Shown: piece by piece, positions 1 to 12,622 of the stretch
How positions within the stretch are numbered: the stretch's first letter is position 1
Layout: each line of letters starts with the position of its first letter
Source: Dromaius novaehollandiae
Lineage: Eukaryota > Chordata > Aves > Casuariiformes > Dromaiidae
Assembly: GCF_036370855.1 (NCBI RefSeq)
Contig: NC_088100.1
Span: 37,832,563 to 37,896,562, forward strand
DNA: 64,000 nt
Reading direction: 5' to 3'
Position numbers and translations under genes: made by a program
The notes under the pieces: model-generated
The model's input: the letters and a program-made list of their open reading frames with translations, nothing else
Databases searched by the model: none
Told to the model about the DNA's origin: nothing

Positions 1-3000
1 AGACCTTGAAAGCACAGTTTTGGCTTTTCTATACCCCAGTAAGTGTAAGTGTGACAGGAGAAACAACTTTTTTCTCAAAGTAAAGTTAGTTCAGGTATCT
101 GCTTTTGCTGTATTTCAGGCTCGTGCTGTAAAATCTTCTAAGAGTATACGGGACAAAATACTTAGGTGTTCAGATAAATATTTTATCATATTTTTCTTGG
201 TGGCAAACTCACAGTGTTGTTGAAAGAGGGATTTTAAGTTGCTTTTTATATACCTGCACTCTGACAGCTCTGCTGCTACCATCAGCTGCACACTGGGACA
301 CACTAAGTGTCCATCTGTTTCTGGTGTGGCCTCTCTTCAAGAAGGGAATTGTTCACATGTAAGCTTTTCTGAAGACAAAACACTTAAAGGAAATTTAACA
401 GATTGCTAATGGACAACAAACTAAGAGCTACTAAAAACCAAGCTAACACTGGAATTAAGAAAAAATAAACAGAGAACTCTGAGGGTGGATCAAAGGGTTT
501 TCTGGCAGGCTGAATTCAAACAGTAAGGAGCTCTAATCTGAGTCACAGGCAGCTGAGAGAAACTGTCATGCAGCTCTACAGCATGAAACATGAGGAATCA
601 TAGGCTAGGTGAGTAAATACAGGGACTAGAAGCCAAAAGCGTGCACACTTTGGTGCACAAATGTACACAGGTGGAACCAACGTCTGGAGACTTAATCCAA
701 GGAGAATCTTTCTTTGTAAAAACGGAAAGGAAAAGAAGGGGAGAGGAGAAAGCATGGAGGGAAAGGGAGTGACGTATCCAGGTCTATAAAGCGGTCTTCT
801 GACACCAGCCCTAATGTGCATTCTTCTATGCTCAGGCTTTGCTCAGGCATATGCTTGAATTTAAGAAAAAAAAGATCCAGGCACAAAAGAAGAAAGCATA
901 GGCTGTTTTCCGTTCTGTGCTGGCTTCTTTCTACTTCTGCATTTGCATGTCCATCTTTAAAGTGTGACCTCTTGCAGCAGGAGACTGCCGCTTCTTCTCT
1001 TTCCGAGAGGCCCTCATTACACAGGTGTGCCCAAACGACAGCCTTTTGGTCGGAAGTCCCTCCAGTTCAGGAAGCAGATGTTGGCTTTATTTTTTTTCTC
1101 TCTCTCTCTGAACAAAGTCAAAACAGGCTGAAAAGGAAAAGAAGCAAACAAACCAAGCAGCACAAAAAGTTTGCTTGTTTCTAAAAGCAATTCTGGAACA
1201 GCCTACATCAGGTCAAATGTTCTTTTAATTTCTAATTAACTTGAAACTCTCTTTGAATTGAAGCAAATGAATAAAAGGAAGATATGAACTTTGCAGCTTA
1301 ATCCTACATGTAAGAGGCAGGTGAGTTGGATCACACGTTCACTAGTGAAAATAAGGAGCAGCACAAGTACAAATGCAGACAGTACTGTGGCAAGATCAAA
1401 ATTACTGCCCCAGAAATTCAGTTCCGGTTGCAGTGGTTTCAGTTCTCATTCAATTCTGTGATTTTTTTTTTTTCATTATCCTTAGTGGTTCACTTCTAAA
1501 ACAGAATTTCCAGGGTTTTATTTCTGCGTTCTTCATAAATAAACATTTCTGAATGACCACTTCAAATGCTTTGGAGAAGGCTTGGAGTGAGCCAGCAGCT
1601 TTTCTGTTGAATCTGTTGTGGAGCTAACATGCAAGTGCTTCTGTGTATCAAAGAGGAAGGATTTGACAAGGAGTCCCGCTGCCCTGTTCCTCATGTCAAA
1701 AGTGGCATTTTCTTTTCAGCTGTTACAGAATAGCCTCAGGATTATAGTCACTGATTCCAACTTTTGCACAAAGTACTTTTTACCAATATAATTTTCTTTC
1801 CTCGTGATCTTCCTTAATAACTTTCTTTTTCTCAGTGAAGAGGAGGAAGCAGTGAAGTGACAAACTTCTAAACAAAGGCATCATTTATATATGACACATT
1901 ATATGTTAGAAGAACTCGAAGAACTCTTTGGTTCAAAGCCAAGCATTCAGAGGTCGAGGAAGGCCAGAATGAAAATTGCCTGGGCAAACTTAATCAGGCA
2001 ATACAGGCTTTCATTACATAAATGCACACAATCATTTTCTATTGGACCTCTATTCTCACTCAACTGTTGTGCTGTGCTCATTACTGTGTACTACACACAG
2101 CCTGTTTTTAACTCCTTAGAAGGTATTTCCTTGTATGGCTCTTTTGATGATGAAAAGTTTTATTTTCAGTCCCAGTAACCAACTGGAACCAGCCACTCCT
2201 GCCGAGACCAAGGGTCTTGCTTGATTGTCCTGTAGAAACACCATGTGCAAAGTTTGGCTCTTCCTAGGAGCTAGGAGGGGACTGAGCATGATGAGTAGGG
2301 ACAGATATGCAGAACACTTACCTTACTCTCAGGTAATGCTGACTTTTCCAAAAATAAAACATAAAATATAACCCGAGGCAAAGGTATGGCATGGAAAATT
2401 TTAGTTCCAGCCTGGAAAGGTTAAAAGCAACTTTAAAAGCAAGGTTAAAAAAAGTTTGATGATGGGAACCATCAAGCAGGCTTAACCATAGACAATACCA
2501 CTAAGTATGCTTGCCAAATGTAGAGATCTTCTTACAGTACCTCTCGTGGCAGGTAGATACTTCTTTTCTAATAGACTTCAAAGAGTTTTTAAATAAAATT
2601 ACACTCAAATAAAACAGAAATTTTACTAAGACCAGTCTGCTTTCGTATGTTTTTTTTTTCCAGTTCTTTATCAGCTCAGTATTCCTTATGAAGGTCCAAA
2701 ATCAGATAGGCACAGTTTAGCAATAAACAAAGAGATGTAGCACAGGTTTTCCCTTTTTAGAGTTCACAGATCACAAACATATAGAGCATTTCTACTGAGT
2801 GCTGGAAGTGTGCTCAAAGCTTTACAAAAGTAAGAGAGGCATAGTTTGGGCCCCAGAGACTGTGCACTCTAAGCTGGCCACAAATGTTTTTCCAAGAAAT
2901 TCTCATCTATCTATCTTCCCATCTGAACATATCTTGCTAACAGAACCAGAGCAAGTTCGTTGGCTCACCAATAAACTAGCGTCTTCATTTATATCAGATG

Positions 3001-6000
3001 TGTACGTAACAAACCATTTGAAAATCTGGCACTTCAACTGGAAAATCAGTGGCTGACACATCATGAAGAGAATTAGAAATCACAAGAATTTCACTACCAA
3101 CCTCTACTTCTATTTTTCTTTGGCTTAGCAGTTTTTCTTGCTATTTCCCCATTTTGTCTATTAAGCTTACTGGAATGTGAGGGGGAAGGGGAGGGTAAGT
3201 CACAGTCAAGTAACACATGAACCAGAACAGAATACCATATTGCTTGCTAAATAATGGCTTGCTGTCTTCAATATTTCTATAACCGAGGTGGGCATTCCCT
3301 TCTGACTATAGTTAGCCTAAGTATGAGCCAAGTAATCCTGTAGCCATTTTTAGCAGCAAGGACCAAATGTCACAGGCATACATTGCTCTTTCTTCCTGTT
3401 TACTTAGTCAAATGGAAAAGCACGTTGTCCTGGAGTCTGAGTACGTTATATGCTACCATTTTACGGTCCTCGTCAAATAGCACACATAGAGGTCCCATCA
3501 AAAACTCCAGAGCAGCAGGACCAGCTGTTTAACTGCCCATGATAATATTTTGAGAAAAAAAATCACCTTTCAGAGAATGCTCTCACAAGATCTGAATTGG
3601 AAAACCTTAACAGCATGAAACACACACAACTAAAAAGCTCATTGTGTGGAAGAGAGCACTGAACAATGGGCACCTTAAGACAATGATACTGATCCAAATC
3701 TTAGTGGTTTTACTTTGAAAACACACATAGTAATGCTTGAATTTATTTGATATTATTTCTGCACATTTGTCTTTAAGTATAGCCCTCTGCAGACGCTTGC
3801 ATTTTCAACTAGCCATTCACCCTAGCACTCAGTTGAGCATGAGAAAATGTGTTTTACTCTTGGTGATCTATATTTTCTGAATAGGAATTCCTAAAGAAAA
3901 GGTCAGGAAGGGGGAAAAAAAAAGCTACTTATTTTTTTCTTACTTGTCCACAGATTATCATACTTTGCTTTTGCCTAGTCAGCTCAGCTTCTAACAAAAG
4001 TAAGAAGAAATAAGAGAATATGGAAATGACTGCTCTAGCAGAGGAGCTAACACCAGGAGTGGGGGCCCAGGCAGGAACTCTCCCAAATCATAGGGCAATG
4101 CTGTTTCTGCAGTAATAACGGAGGCGCTTCTCTAAGAAATTCTCCTTGAATCAGTATACTGCCACCGTACGTAAACCACAGCTACAGGGTTCAGCTCATA
4201 ACCTCCAATGTAAACTGAACCCAACAGGGGCAGTTCAGATCTACTGAATGGCACGCAAAATTAGTGCAATTTTTTTGAGGTCTAAACCCTCTTGAGGAAA
4301 CAATCACCTCGACTTCAAAGTGTTTTATATTCTGTAGCAATAAAGGCTGAAAGATGGCAATACTGACCAAAGTTTTTCAACCATGTCACCCTAAATGTCC
4401 TCAGTATGTTACAATAGCAAATAGAGTGCAGGTCCTGCCCTATGAGGGAAATTTTCTTTGGCTACTCTCTTGCCAGCAATAGATATAAAACAAATATTGC
4501 TTATTACAAGTATTTCTGCTGAGACTGTTTCCCAGACTGCCAAGAGATTTATAGCATTTTCCCCCTTGAGACTGGCTCATGTACAAAAATATCTTTTTAC
4601 AAACAAGTCAGATTAAAACTTTTTTCCTAGATCAAATATACATTTCAAAAAAGTCTATATTTATAAATACATATAGTTTAATTTTCAGAGAGGAAGAGAT
4701 GATTGACACAAATCATTCATCTGAACAGGTAGTGCTAAAGTCATCAGCGTGCTTTACAGAATAACACTAAGCAACCTGGCACAATATCAGAGCAGTTAAT
4801 GAGTTCACCCTAAAGGACCTGGAAATTTTCCCTAGCTCATGATTATTGTTTTTTCTTTAAAATTGTCGCCACGTTTTTCCATTCTTTCTATTTTACAGGC
4901 AGCAAAACCAAAATATAGAAGGGAGAAAGATGCCTGTAAGTCAAACTAGTTGAGCCTACATGGGATGGTAAGTGCACTCTATGGCATATTGTTGTGGTCC
5001 TGGTCTGCTGTGCCACATTCTGCCCCCAAGTTTGCCATGACCTGACCATGCAGTGTGTGTTTGTCTTAAAGGGTTGTTTTTGGAAGGAGACATAGGTATA
5101 GGATCAGGAACTGCAGTGCACTCCAATAGGTTCCCACTCTGTATGATGAAGGGAAGACATAGCTTGTACTCTCCAGAGCCCATGTACCCCACAGTTCAGA
5201 TACAGCCACTAGCTTTTTCAAAGGTCCTTTGCTTGGCACCTGCTTCAATTTAGCTGAAATAAAAGATATTCTTCATCTGCACCATGATGAAGAACATTTT
5301 AAAACTTTCCTTAAAATTAAATGACTATAATAATTTCAGTAATCTAATTCAGCCATGCTAAGCAGAACATTTTCCACAGTCTTTTCACAAAAGGAATTTC
5401 ATAACACTAACTTTACTCTTATTTTATTCCCATTTTATTTTCTGGTTTTGTTCCTGAAGTCCACCCTTCCCCCTGGCCTTTTTGTTGTCTGATTTTAAAT
5501 TCCCTAACATTTCTCAGTAATCTGCATATCCACAGTTCACTAGAATTTAACATTTTTTTTTATGCCAACTCTTCATGAATTATGAACACTACAAATCAGC
5601 AAACATTTTAGGTATGTAGTGAGATACGAGTGCTTGCACATGATATTTGGAATGAATCCAGTGAAATCAGTGCATCTTGCAGAACTGAGAATGTTTCTAA
5701 CATATGCATGCTTTGACTGCAAATCATTTCATTGATTTACCAAATTTACTTACTAAACCTACCTGGGAGGAAAGAATCCCTTCAGGGAACAGTGGCAGTT
5801 TTAACGGGAGAGTATAAACAGTGTCAAAGTTGCAATAATTAGTCATCAGTATGTTTGTTTTATTCTACCATGAAATATTTGTGTTATGAAAAACAGAGTG
5901 GAATGATACCCTAATATATCCCCAGGGTATGAATCACACCTTGCTATAAGAAATTCTCCACCACGTGTTCTGTAAGAAGGCAGAAAATAAGATTCTTCAA

Positions 6001-9000
6001 CTGCATGGCAGCTCCCACTTAACATCAGAAGTCGAGGAAGATGGGAGAGGAAGTCAACATGCCTTTGTACCCTGCTAGGAGCTCCAGGGTGTTTCCTTAG
6101 AGCATGCCTCAGTGGCACCCTAAGTCTTTGCCTTTCCCAAGGGGCTTTTTCACCCTATGTTTCTTGCAGCTGTCTCCTACTGTTCCCAGATACCGCTGCC
6201 TGCCACAGCCCCTCTCTCATGGGTCTACATGTGCCCAGCTGGAGAGACGCATAGTGCACATGAAAGAAATTTTTGTCATAGCCTTTCAATATACAATTTC
6301 CACAGGAAACAATACGTTCAAGAACATCATCAAGGACATGTTAACCATCATCTCTGGTTTATAAACAGTAATAATATGATTGAATTTGGTGTGAAATTTC
6401 AACATCTCTTGTGTTGAGAACCTGAAGTTATGGAAATGTTTCTAAAAGGATACCACTAGTCATCATTCTTAGAGCTATGTGTGCGCAAATATAAACCAAA
6501 ATGTTACTTTACTCAGCACAGAAACTTCATTTCAAATACATGTAATTTTAAATGCCTAATTCTGACTTTTTCTGTTTTCCTTATGAGTTTGCCAGGGCAT
6601 CAAAATCAAGTGACAATGACTCATTCTAAAATTCTATTTCTCTGCTTATGTGTCTACATTTGACCTGTACGTTATCCCCAGGAACAGGAGCAAAGGTTGA
6701 AATCTGAATCCTGCTTACACTTCTACTGTTGAAATCCCAAGCTTAGGCCTTTGTTCTTGGACTGCATTTCAGAATCCACAGAATGATACATTTTAAACCA
6801 ACCTAAGCAATCTAACTGCCTAATGTATCTGCTTTTTGATGTAGAATAAATAAGCCCAAACAACAAGAGCACATGGTCAATATATGTTGGAGTTCATACA
6901 CATTTTGCATAATATTGCAAATTTTGCCCTAATTTTTTATCTGAAGGAAATGCTACCATTGCTCAGATTACTGTGTTTTCAAAATAATCACAGACAGAAG
7001 AGCAGTCTGATTACGCATTGCCTGTGATAGCTTTTTTTGGTATGAGGTGTGAGTGTGACAAATACGCTACCTAGAGTGGGCACATTTGCTTACCTTGTAA
7101 CAACAACAGTGTGGGTTTATGGCTTGACTGGAGTTTCAGGAAGCACCTTGTGTCAGCTCCTGCTGCATGAAACTGGTTTAACAATCTCACCTGCAAATGG
7201 AGACATTGTGCAAGTGCACAACATGTTATGAAAAGATACACTCATTTTGTCATGAGGGAAAGAAAAACACAACTGAAGTCTTCCTATGGTCACAGATGTC
7301 TGTAATATTTAATGTCAGGTCATATCTATAAAGGTTAAATTTCTGCAAACAGCAGGGAAAAGCATTGGATTCGTCCAGTTCTCAGCGCTCTGAAGCATTT
7401 GACATTTGTGAGATAAAATGATTGTGACACCCTGAGCACTTTTTTGGCAGGTGCTGACAGCTCCATAGTAACTGGAAACTTGGTAAGAAACCCAAAACTT
7501 ACATAAACATAATCACACAAGTCAGCCTGCTTCTTCTCTCTGTAGCTCTCTGACTGGTGCCATTCATTGAATCTGTGTCTTTGTTGCTTTGAAAGCAGCC
7601 AGTTTAGTTCAGGCTCCCTGTCATTGTCACAGGACAGAAAGATGGGATTGTATGGTGTGGTGGAAGGGGATCTTTCACATCCACAGCTTAAAATTACTCC
7701 TAGCCATCCTTGTGTTATTTAATTGAATCATGAGAACAAAATCTTTTTATAGTGGTTCTTTTTTCACGAGAGGAAACCCTTCCCATACTCTTCTTTTATA
7801 ATTACTACTGCACACTGGAAGCAGTAACTAAAAGAGCTCATGCTGTTCTTTACATGACATAAACTGCAAGTAATCAGATGTAAGGTTTTTAGCCAAACGA
7901 AGAAGGACTTCTGCAAATGATAGCTATATTCTATAGTCTAAAGCAACTTTACCTAGGGTGACTTTTATGCCATTTGCCACTGTCTCTGCTACACTCTTTG
8001 GAAAGATAAACAAAACAGGTAAAGCAGATCATTCTGATTTGCTTTCAGACTCACAGGTAAGCAAGATCCATACACAATCCCAGCTGCCTTAATGACAACA
8101 ACAAAACTATATCTCTGCATGAATGAAAACTCCAGCCACACTCTTGGCCCTATCACCCAGTTTCAAACTTTCTTCAATAAGGCAACTAGGAAGTTGTTCA
8201 AAGAGAGAATGAATTCTCGCACAGGTTTCCTCAATGCTGTTATCCCATCAATGGCACCCACAGGTGCAGTACTGGCTGATCCAGATCCAGTTATATTTTA
8301 GAGCACTATCTTGCTCCTCTTCACAGAAAAGAAGGTATGGCTCCTAGTAAACTCTTCATACAAGCTGTTGTTGCTTTCTAGTTTCTCATGCTTTTAGGAA
8401 GATTATTGGTGTTATTTCCTTAAAGGTTTGACACTGTGCATCTGGTGAATCAAAACAGTGGTAATCCTATGGAGTTGTCCCTTTCCGAATAAGCGTCCAT
8501 TTCCTAGAATTGTCAAATCTGGCTTTATTCCAGAGCATGCTGCATTATCACTTGTTGATTCACGTTTTTACAAAGTATAATTTCTAGTGACAGTAAGTAA
8601 TGTTCTTTTAGTTCTGGTTCCTTCTGGAGTCAAGTTGAATTATTGTTATGGTATGGCCTACATCTTTAAGCAAAGCTGTCAACTAGTTCAACAACATTTG
8701 TAAGGTTGTTCATGTATTGTTAGCTACAATGGAGCAGATATTTGAAAAACATTTCATATATGCTTACTGAGAACCAGGGAGAGGGACATTAGCCCATACT
8801 GCTTTCAGTTACAACCAGGAATCTTAAGGTTGGGATAAGAATGAATGAAGACAGAAAAAAAATGTCCCCACACCAAGTATGTTAGTATAACATCCAAACG
8901 ACTTTTTTAAGTACGTTAAGGTGTTTGTTCTCTTGTCCTTTACCCAGGAGGAGCATGCAGAATCAGGTGTCAGTTTTGTTTGGGATCTGAGATGGTTTTG

Positions 9001-9216
9001 TAACACACAGACCTGTTGCTAGGCATTTCTGTATGAGAGAGGGCAAGGTCAAAGAAACATGGCACACACACGGAGAGGAAGTGGCAAGATTAATAATGTT
9101 CTTTAGCTCCTGGGAAGCTCATTAGGGCAATTCTGTTAAACGGTGTGGGGGAAATAAGGAGGGGAAAAAAAGCAATGACATTGGTTTGAAAAGGCACTGC
9201 AGCTACCTAAATGAAT
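1..9216. other. Unique non-coding DNA, no gene supported
   Basis: No reading frame here has a recognisable domain, and none is joined by convincing splice sites to another. The longest, 122 codons at 816-1184 on the plus strand, is basic and low in complexity near its end and is best read as chance. A purine-rich tract runs through about 714-770, and short T runs occur near 1461 and 2650. I recognise no interspersed repeat. The stretch could be intergenic or intronic. Confidence 0.6.
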
Positions 9217-9480
9217 GTAAGAAATGTCCTGTGGGTCAGACCATCTGGTCCAGCATTGTCTCCAAAACTGGCCATAGGAGATGCCTTATAGAAAAAGCAC
9301 TCAAGCTTCACTATTATCTGTGATTCATTCTCCTTCTGCTCCAGAAGCACTCAGAGTCATTGGATTAGGGACGTTATACAGCACATTCCCTCTAGTATCT
9401 GTCTATGGACTGGTTGTCCAAACAGCTGACCTTCACACACAAACGGAAGCTTCACTGATGGCCTCTTAACTACCATCTCT
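9217..9480 (+). mobile_element. Old sauropsid interspersed repeat (CR1-related or SINE-like)
   Basis: The segment opens with a phrase close to 'gggtcagaccatctggtcc' at about 9234-9252, then a 'ctggccataggagatgcc' block at about 9268-9285. This order (a 'gggtcagacca..ggtcc' motif, then a 'tggcca.....agatgcc' motif, then a pyrimidine-rich section) is the one I know from an abundant old repeat in turtle, crocodilian and bird genomes. The strand given is the one that reads in this order. The copy is much diverged, the right edge is uncertain, and the family name is from memory. It has no coding capacity: the 62-codon frame at 9281-9469 is only a by-product. Confidence 0.6.
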
Positions 9481-11370
9481 ACCAATTATTCTAAATGTCC
9501 TGAAGGCAAAACTCTCCTTATTACAGCACTATTATTTCCCTATCCACCAACCTGCAGGACGGCGTTGGTGGTGCTCATGCTCCTGTCTCCAGTCCTCTGG
9601 GAAGTGCTGCCTTGGCCTGTCCTGTGACTTTACCATATAAGCCCAATAACATGATCTCAGCTCTACACAGTAGCTGAGGAGGAGACTCCAAAAAGTCAGA
9701 TCGGGTCTGCTGGTTTCCCACTATTAAGTATTTTATGAAAGCCATTCCTCAAATGGGAACATCCTTGGGCTGTCAGGTAGCCATTTCTTTCTCCACTCAT
9801 GAAAAAAATCCTCACACTCAGCATTTAGTGGAGGGGAACCAAAAGGTGACTATTAAGCAGGAGCCTGGTTCCCATCTCTCAGTTCATTATCATTGCCCAG
9901 TCCTCAAGTCTGTAGAGTTCAAAGGACTCTTACAGTGCCGCTAGTAGAGTAGGCTCTTGGATTAAGTTCTGTGCCAATTAAGTGTATAACTAGTATAAAC
10001 ATACTTATTAATGGAGAAAACAGCTCCTTTCTTTCTGGTGATTCTGTCCACTCGGATTCTGTCCACCTTGATAAAGAGCATATTCCGATGAAAAAACACT
10101 TCAGCCATTCCTTCTCCTGGTTTTCAGCAGCAGGAACTCAAGGACAATTGTCCAACCTGTAGCATTCCACACAACAAAAGCATTTTAAAAGGTTGCTTTC
10201 AAGCTTTTACTACAAGCAAAGGCATGAACACATTTTGTGAACAGCATGTTTCAAAAACTCATCTAAACACAAGGAAGGCATTAAACAAAGTTGCTTTCCA
10301 AAGCAGATGGACAGAATATTCAAAAGTCAAATACTTAAAGAAAATGAGAAACTGGAAAATAAAATATGTTGATGTATGTATGTAATGACTGCTTATTAAT
10401 CTTGTGATACAGTGGTCCTTCAATTCAATTCTAAATTTTCTACAGTGATAAATGGAGTATCAGGATAAAAAAAGTAAGTTGAAGAGATCTGTATATCTAA
10501 TGAGAACAGGGTATCTGTGAGCTGTTATTCTAACATGATCCCCAGTCCAGACATCTGAAGATCTCAACATAGCCTTGGGAGGTCTGAATTTCCCACCCAT
10601 TTCTGCTACTCCCGTTGGCAGTGCTAGGGACAATCACACTTCTGTACTTATTTTTCTCTGGCTTTGAGAAATTCAGTTCTCCTCATATCCACCCAGGATA
10701 CTGTTCAAAATACCAGTTTCTTCTCTTCACTTCCCCTCCCTTTTCCAATGCATTGATGTAAGCTACTTCTCTTCACTTTCAAAGCTCTTCACAGTTTATC
10801 AGTGCCCTATGTATCATTTCTTGTTCAGTAACTGCTGAGCTCAACCAGCTTACAAAGCTCATCTTCATTATCTATTTATTGACTTCTTAAGCAAAAAAAT
10901 ACTCTGTTCAGATTTGGAGGATGCATTCATAAAGATCTGCATAGACATGCCATCTTCCTTCAAAGCTTTCCTCCTATCTCTCATTTGCTGTGACGTCTTC
11001 AAAAACGTTGATAAGGGTACTGTGAATGCTGCCTGTGATGACTGTTATTCATGGGACAAAGACCATCTTTTAGTTCTACATTTATGTATAAATAGTATAA
11101 AACCTAATCCACAATAGGAATTCCTCATCTATTGGCAATGCAAACAACAGTCAAAAAAAATTTCTTTAAATGAAACCAGTTAACTTATTTTGCAAACAGT
11201 AGTGTCAGGTAAAGATTATAGCTAAAAAGTATATTTTGTAAAAGAGTGTCATAATGAATGATTTTTTGCCTTGCTAATTTCTCTAGGCAGAATTGTAGAA
11301 ATAATTATAAGCACCATTCTTCTGTAAGCATAATTCAAAATTTTCATTTATATTCTGGAGCATATCAGAA
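9481..11370. other. Unique non-coding DNA
   Basis: No gene or interspersed repeat is recognised. The one local structure is a 12-base direct repeat, GATTCTGTCCAC, at 10040-10051 and 10055-10066 (period 15), which probably arose by replication slippage. The small frames present are not supported by any motif. Confidence 0.55.
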
Positions 11371-11530
11371 GGAGGATATGAATATCCACCTCTATTTTAC
11401 AGACAAAGAAACTAAAGCAGAGGAGAAATGTTTCCCATCCAGTCATACGGCAGAGCAATGGAAGAGTCAGCTCTGTCCCCCGAATAGATGTCTTATCCTT
11501 TGTCTTTTATGCTGTACAGTTTCTCTGCAC
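11370..11530 (-). mobile_element. MIR-like CORE-SINE remnant
   Basis: Read on the plus strand, the sequence has 'attttacagacaaagaaact' at about 11394-11413, then a purine-rich piece, then 'tcatacggcagagcaatgga' at about 11442-11461. This matches the antisense of the MIR core: 'cattttacagatgaggaaact', 'gaggca', then 'ggtcacacag..agtggcagagc'. The element therefore lies on the minus strand. MIR-type CORE-SINEs predate the amniote split and survive as short diverged fragments in birds. The assignment rests on the order of three motifs; the edges are approximate. It is a tRNA-derived, Pol III-type retroposon, now inactive. Confidence 0.65.
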
Positions 11531-12516
11531 TACAAGGTGACCACTGTTTTAGAAAATGCATGGTAAATAAGATGGAGGAATCAATTCTTTAGTTTTCTAG
11601 CTTTAGGAATATTGAAATTTGCCATAAATTTCACATACAAGGATCTATCAGAATCAATGTGGGGGTATTTCATAGGAATTGCAAAAAGTATATTTACTCT
11701 CTGAAAACTGAAAAGTCAGTTTGAACACACTGTGTATTTGCCTAAGATGAAGAGAGTGAATATTTCCCTGGACCTGGTCTTTATTTATTAGGTGTGTCAG
11801 GCTGAGGTAGAAAGCTATCAGCATCTGAATCTGAAATAACTGAGTGAAACTATTGAGAACTTCCAAGTAACCCTTTATATTCACAAGTGGCTTACTTTCA
11901 CGCCCAAGCTTATTGAAGTATTTACCTGGTAAGTTCATAAGACATTTTGCACTATGTAATTTTTTTTCAAAAACAATGAACTCCTTCACCATATCGCAGG
12001 CCATAGAGGACGAAACTGTCAAACAGGCAGAGATACAGTCACGAAAGAGCTTTTTTCTTTTAGTTTTTCATTTGTCTTGTATCTGCAAGATCTATGCCAT
12101 TCCCTGAATGACTGGTTTTAGAATTAAGTAAGCAGAAACCTAAAGAGGGTTTTCTTGGCTGTAAAGTAAGCAGTCAGGAAAAACTTTGGGGTTTGTGTTG
12201 ATGAAGTGCTTGAACTGGCAACTTCTGTTGTTACTTCTGGAACAAGCCTGAGCAGGAGGGAAGACTGGCTGTAATTAAAATCATTACACATTCAAATAAA
12301 TAGAGCTGCATATATCATTACTAGAGATTGCCATTGAAAGGGTCTCTATAGTGGAGATGAAAGGGTAGGTCACTGTGGAGTCAGGAGAGTTTAGCATTTG
12401 GCAAAGATTAAAGGACTTTTCTTCTAAAAGAGTTGAGCTGAGGGTTTTTTTTTTTTTAACAGATTTATGAGTTTAAAATGTACAACCTCATTTGATACTT
12501 TTTTTTAACCCCATAG
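11531..12516. other. Unique non-coding DNA
   Basis: A 122-codon frame on the minus strand (11654-12022) has no recognisable domain and is treated as chance. A 12-base T run lies near 12447-12458. A second pyrimidine-rich tract at about 12498-12516 ends in CCATAG and leads into the candidate exon that follows. Confidence 0.5.
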
Positions 12517-12622
12517 GTTCAGGTTTATCAATCATCACTGTGTTCCCCAGGTGGAGGTCTCCAGGCACTGACTACACAAGTTCGGTTATTCACACTGCCA
12601 GCACGATTATCTCTAACAACCA
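12517..12622 (+). other. Candidate internal exon, weak
   Basis: The segment follows a run of T and C ending in CCATAG (acceptor-like, AG at 12515-12516) and is followed by GTAAGT at 12623-12628, a consensus splice donor. The 106-bp interior is richer in G and C than its flanks. Two of three plus-strand frames are open across it. One reads through residues such as ITVFPRWRSPGTDY and ends near TIISNN. I do not recognise either peptide, and no partner exon was found. It could belong to a protein gene, to a non-coding transcript, or be a chance pairing of splice-like sites. Confidence 0.22.

Noticed and set aside
816-1184. 122-codon plus-strand frame
   Set aside because: The composition changes abruptly, the C-terminal end is a lysine-rich low-complexity run, there is no domain, and the surrounding DNA has no promoter or splice support.
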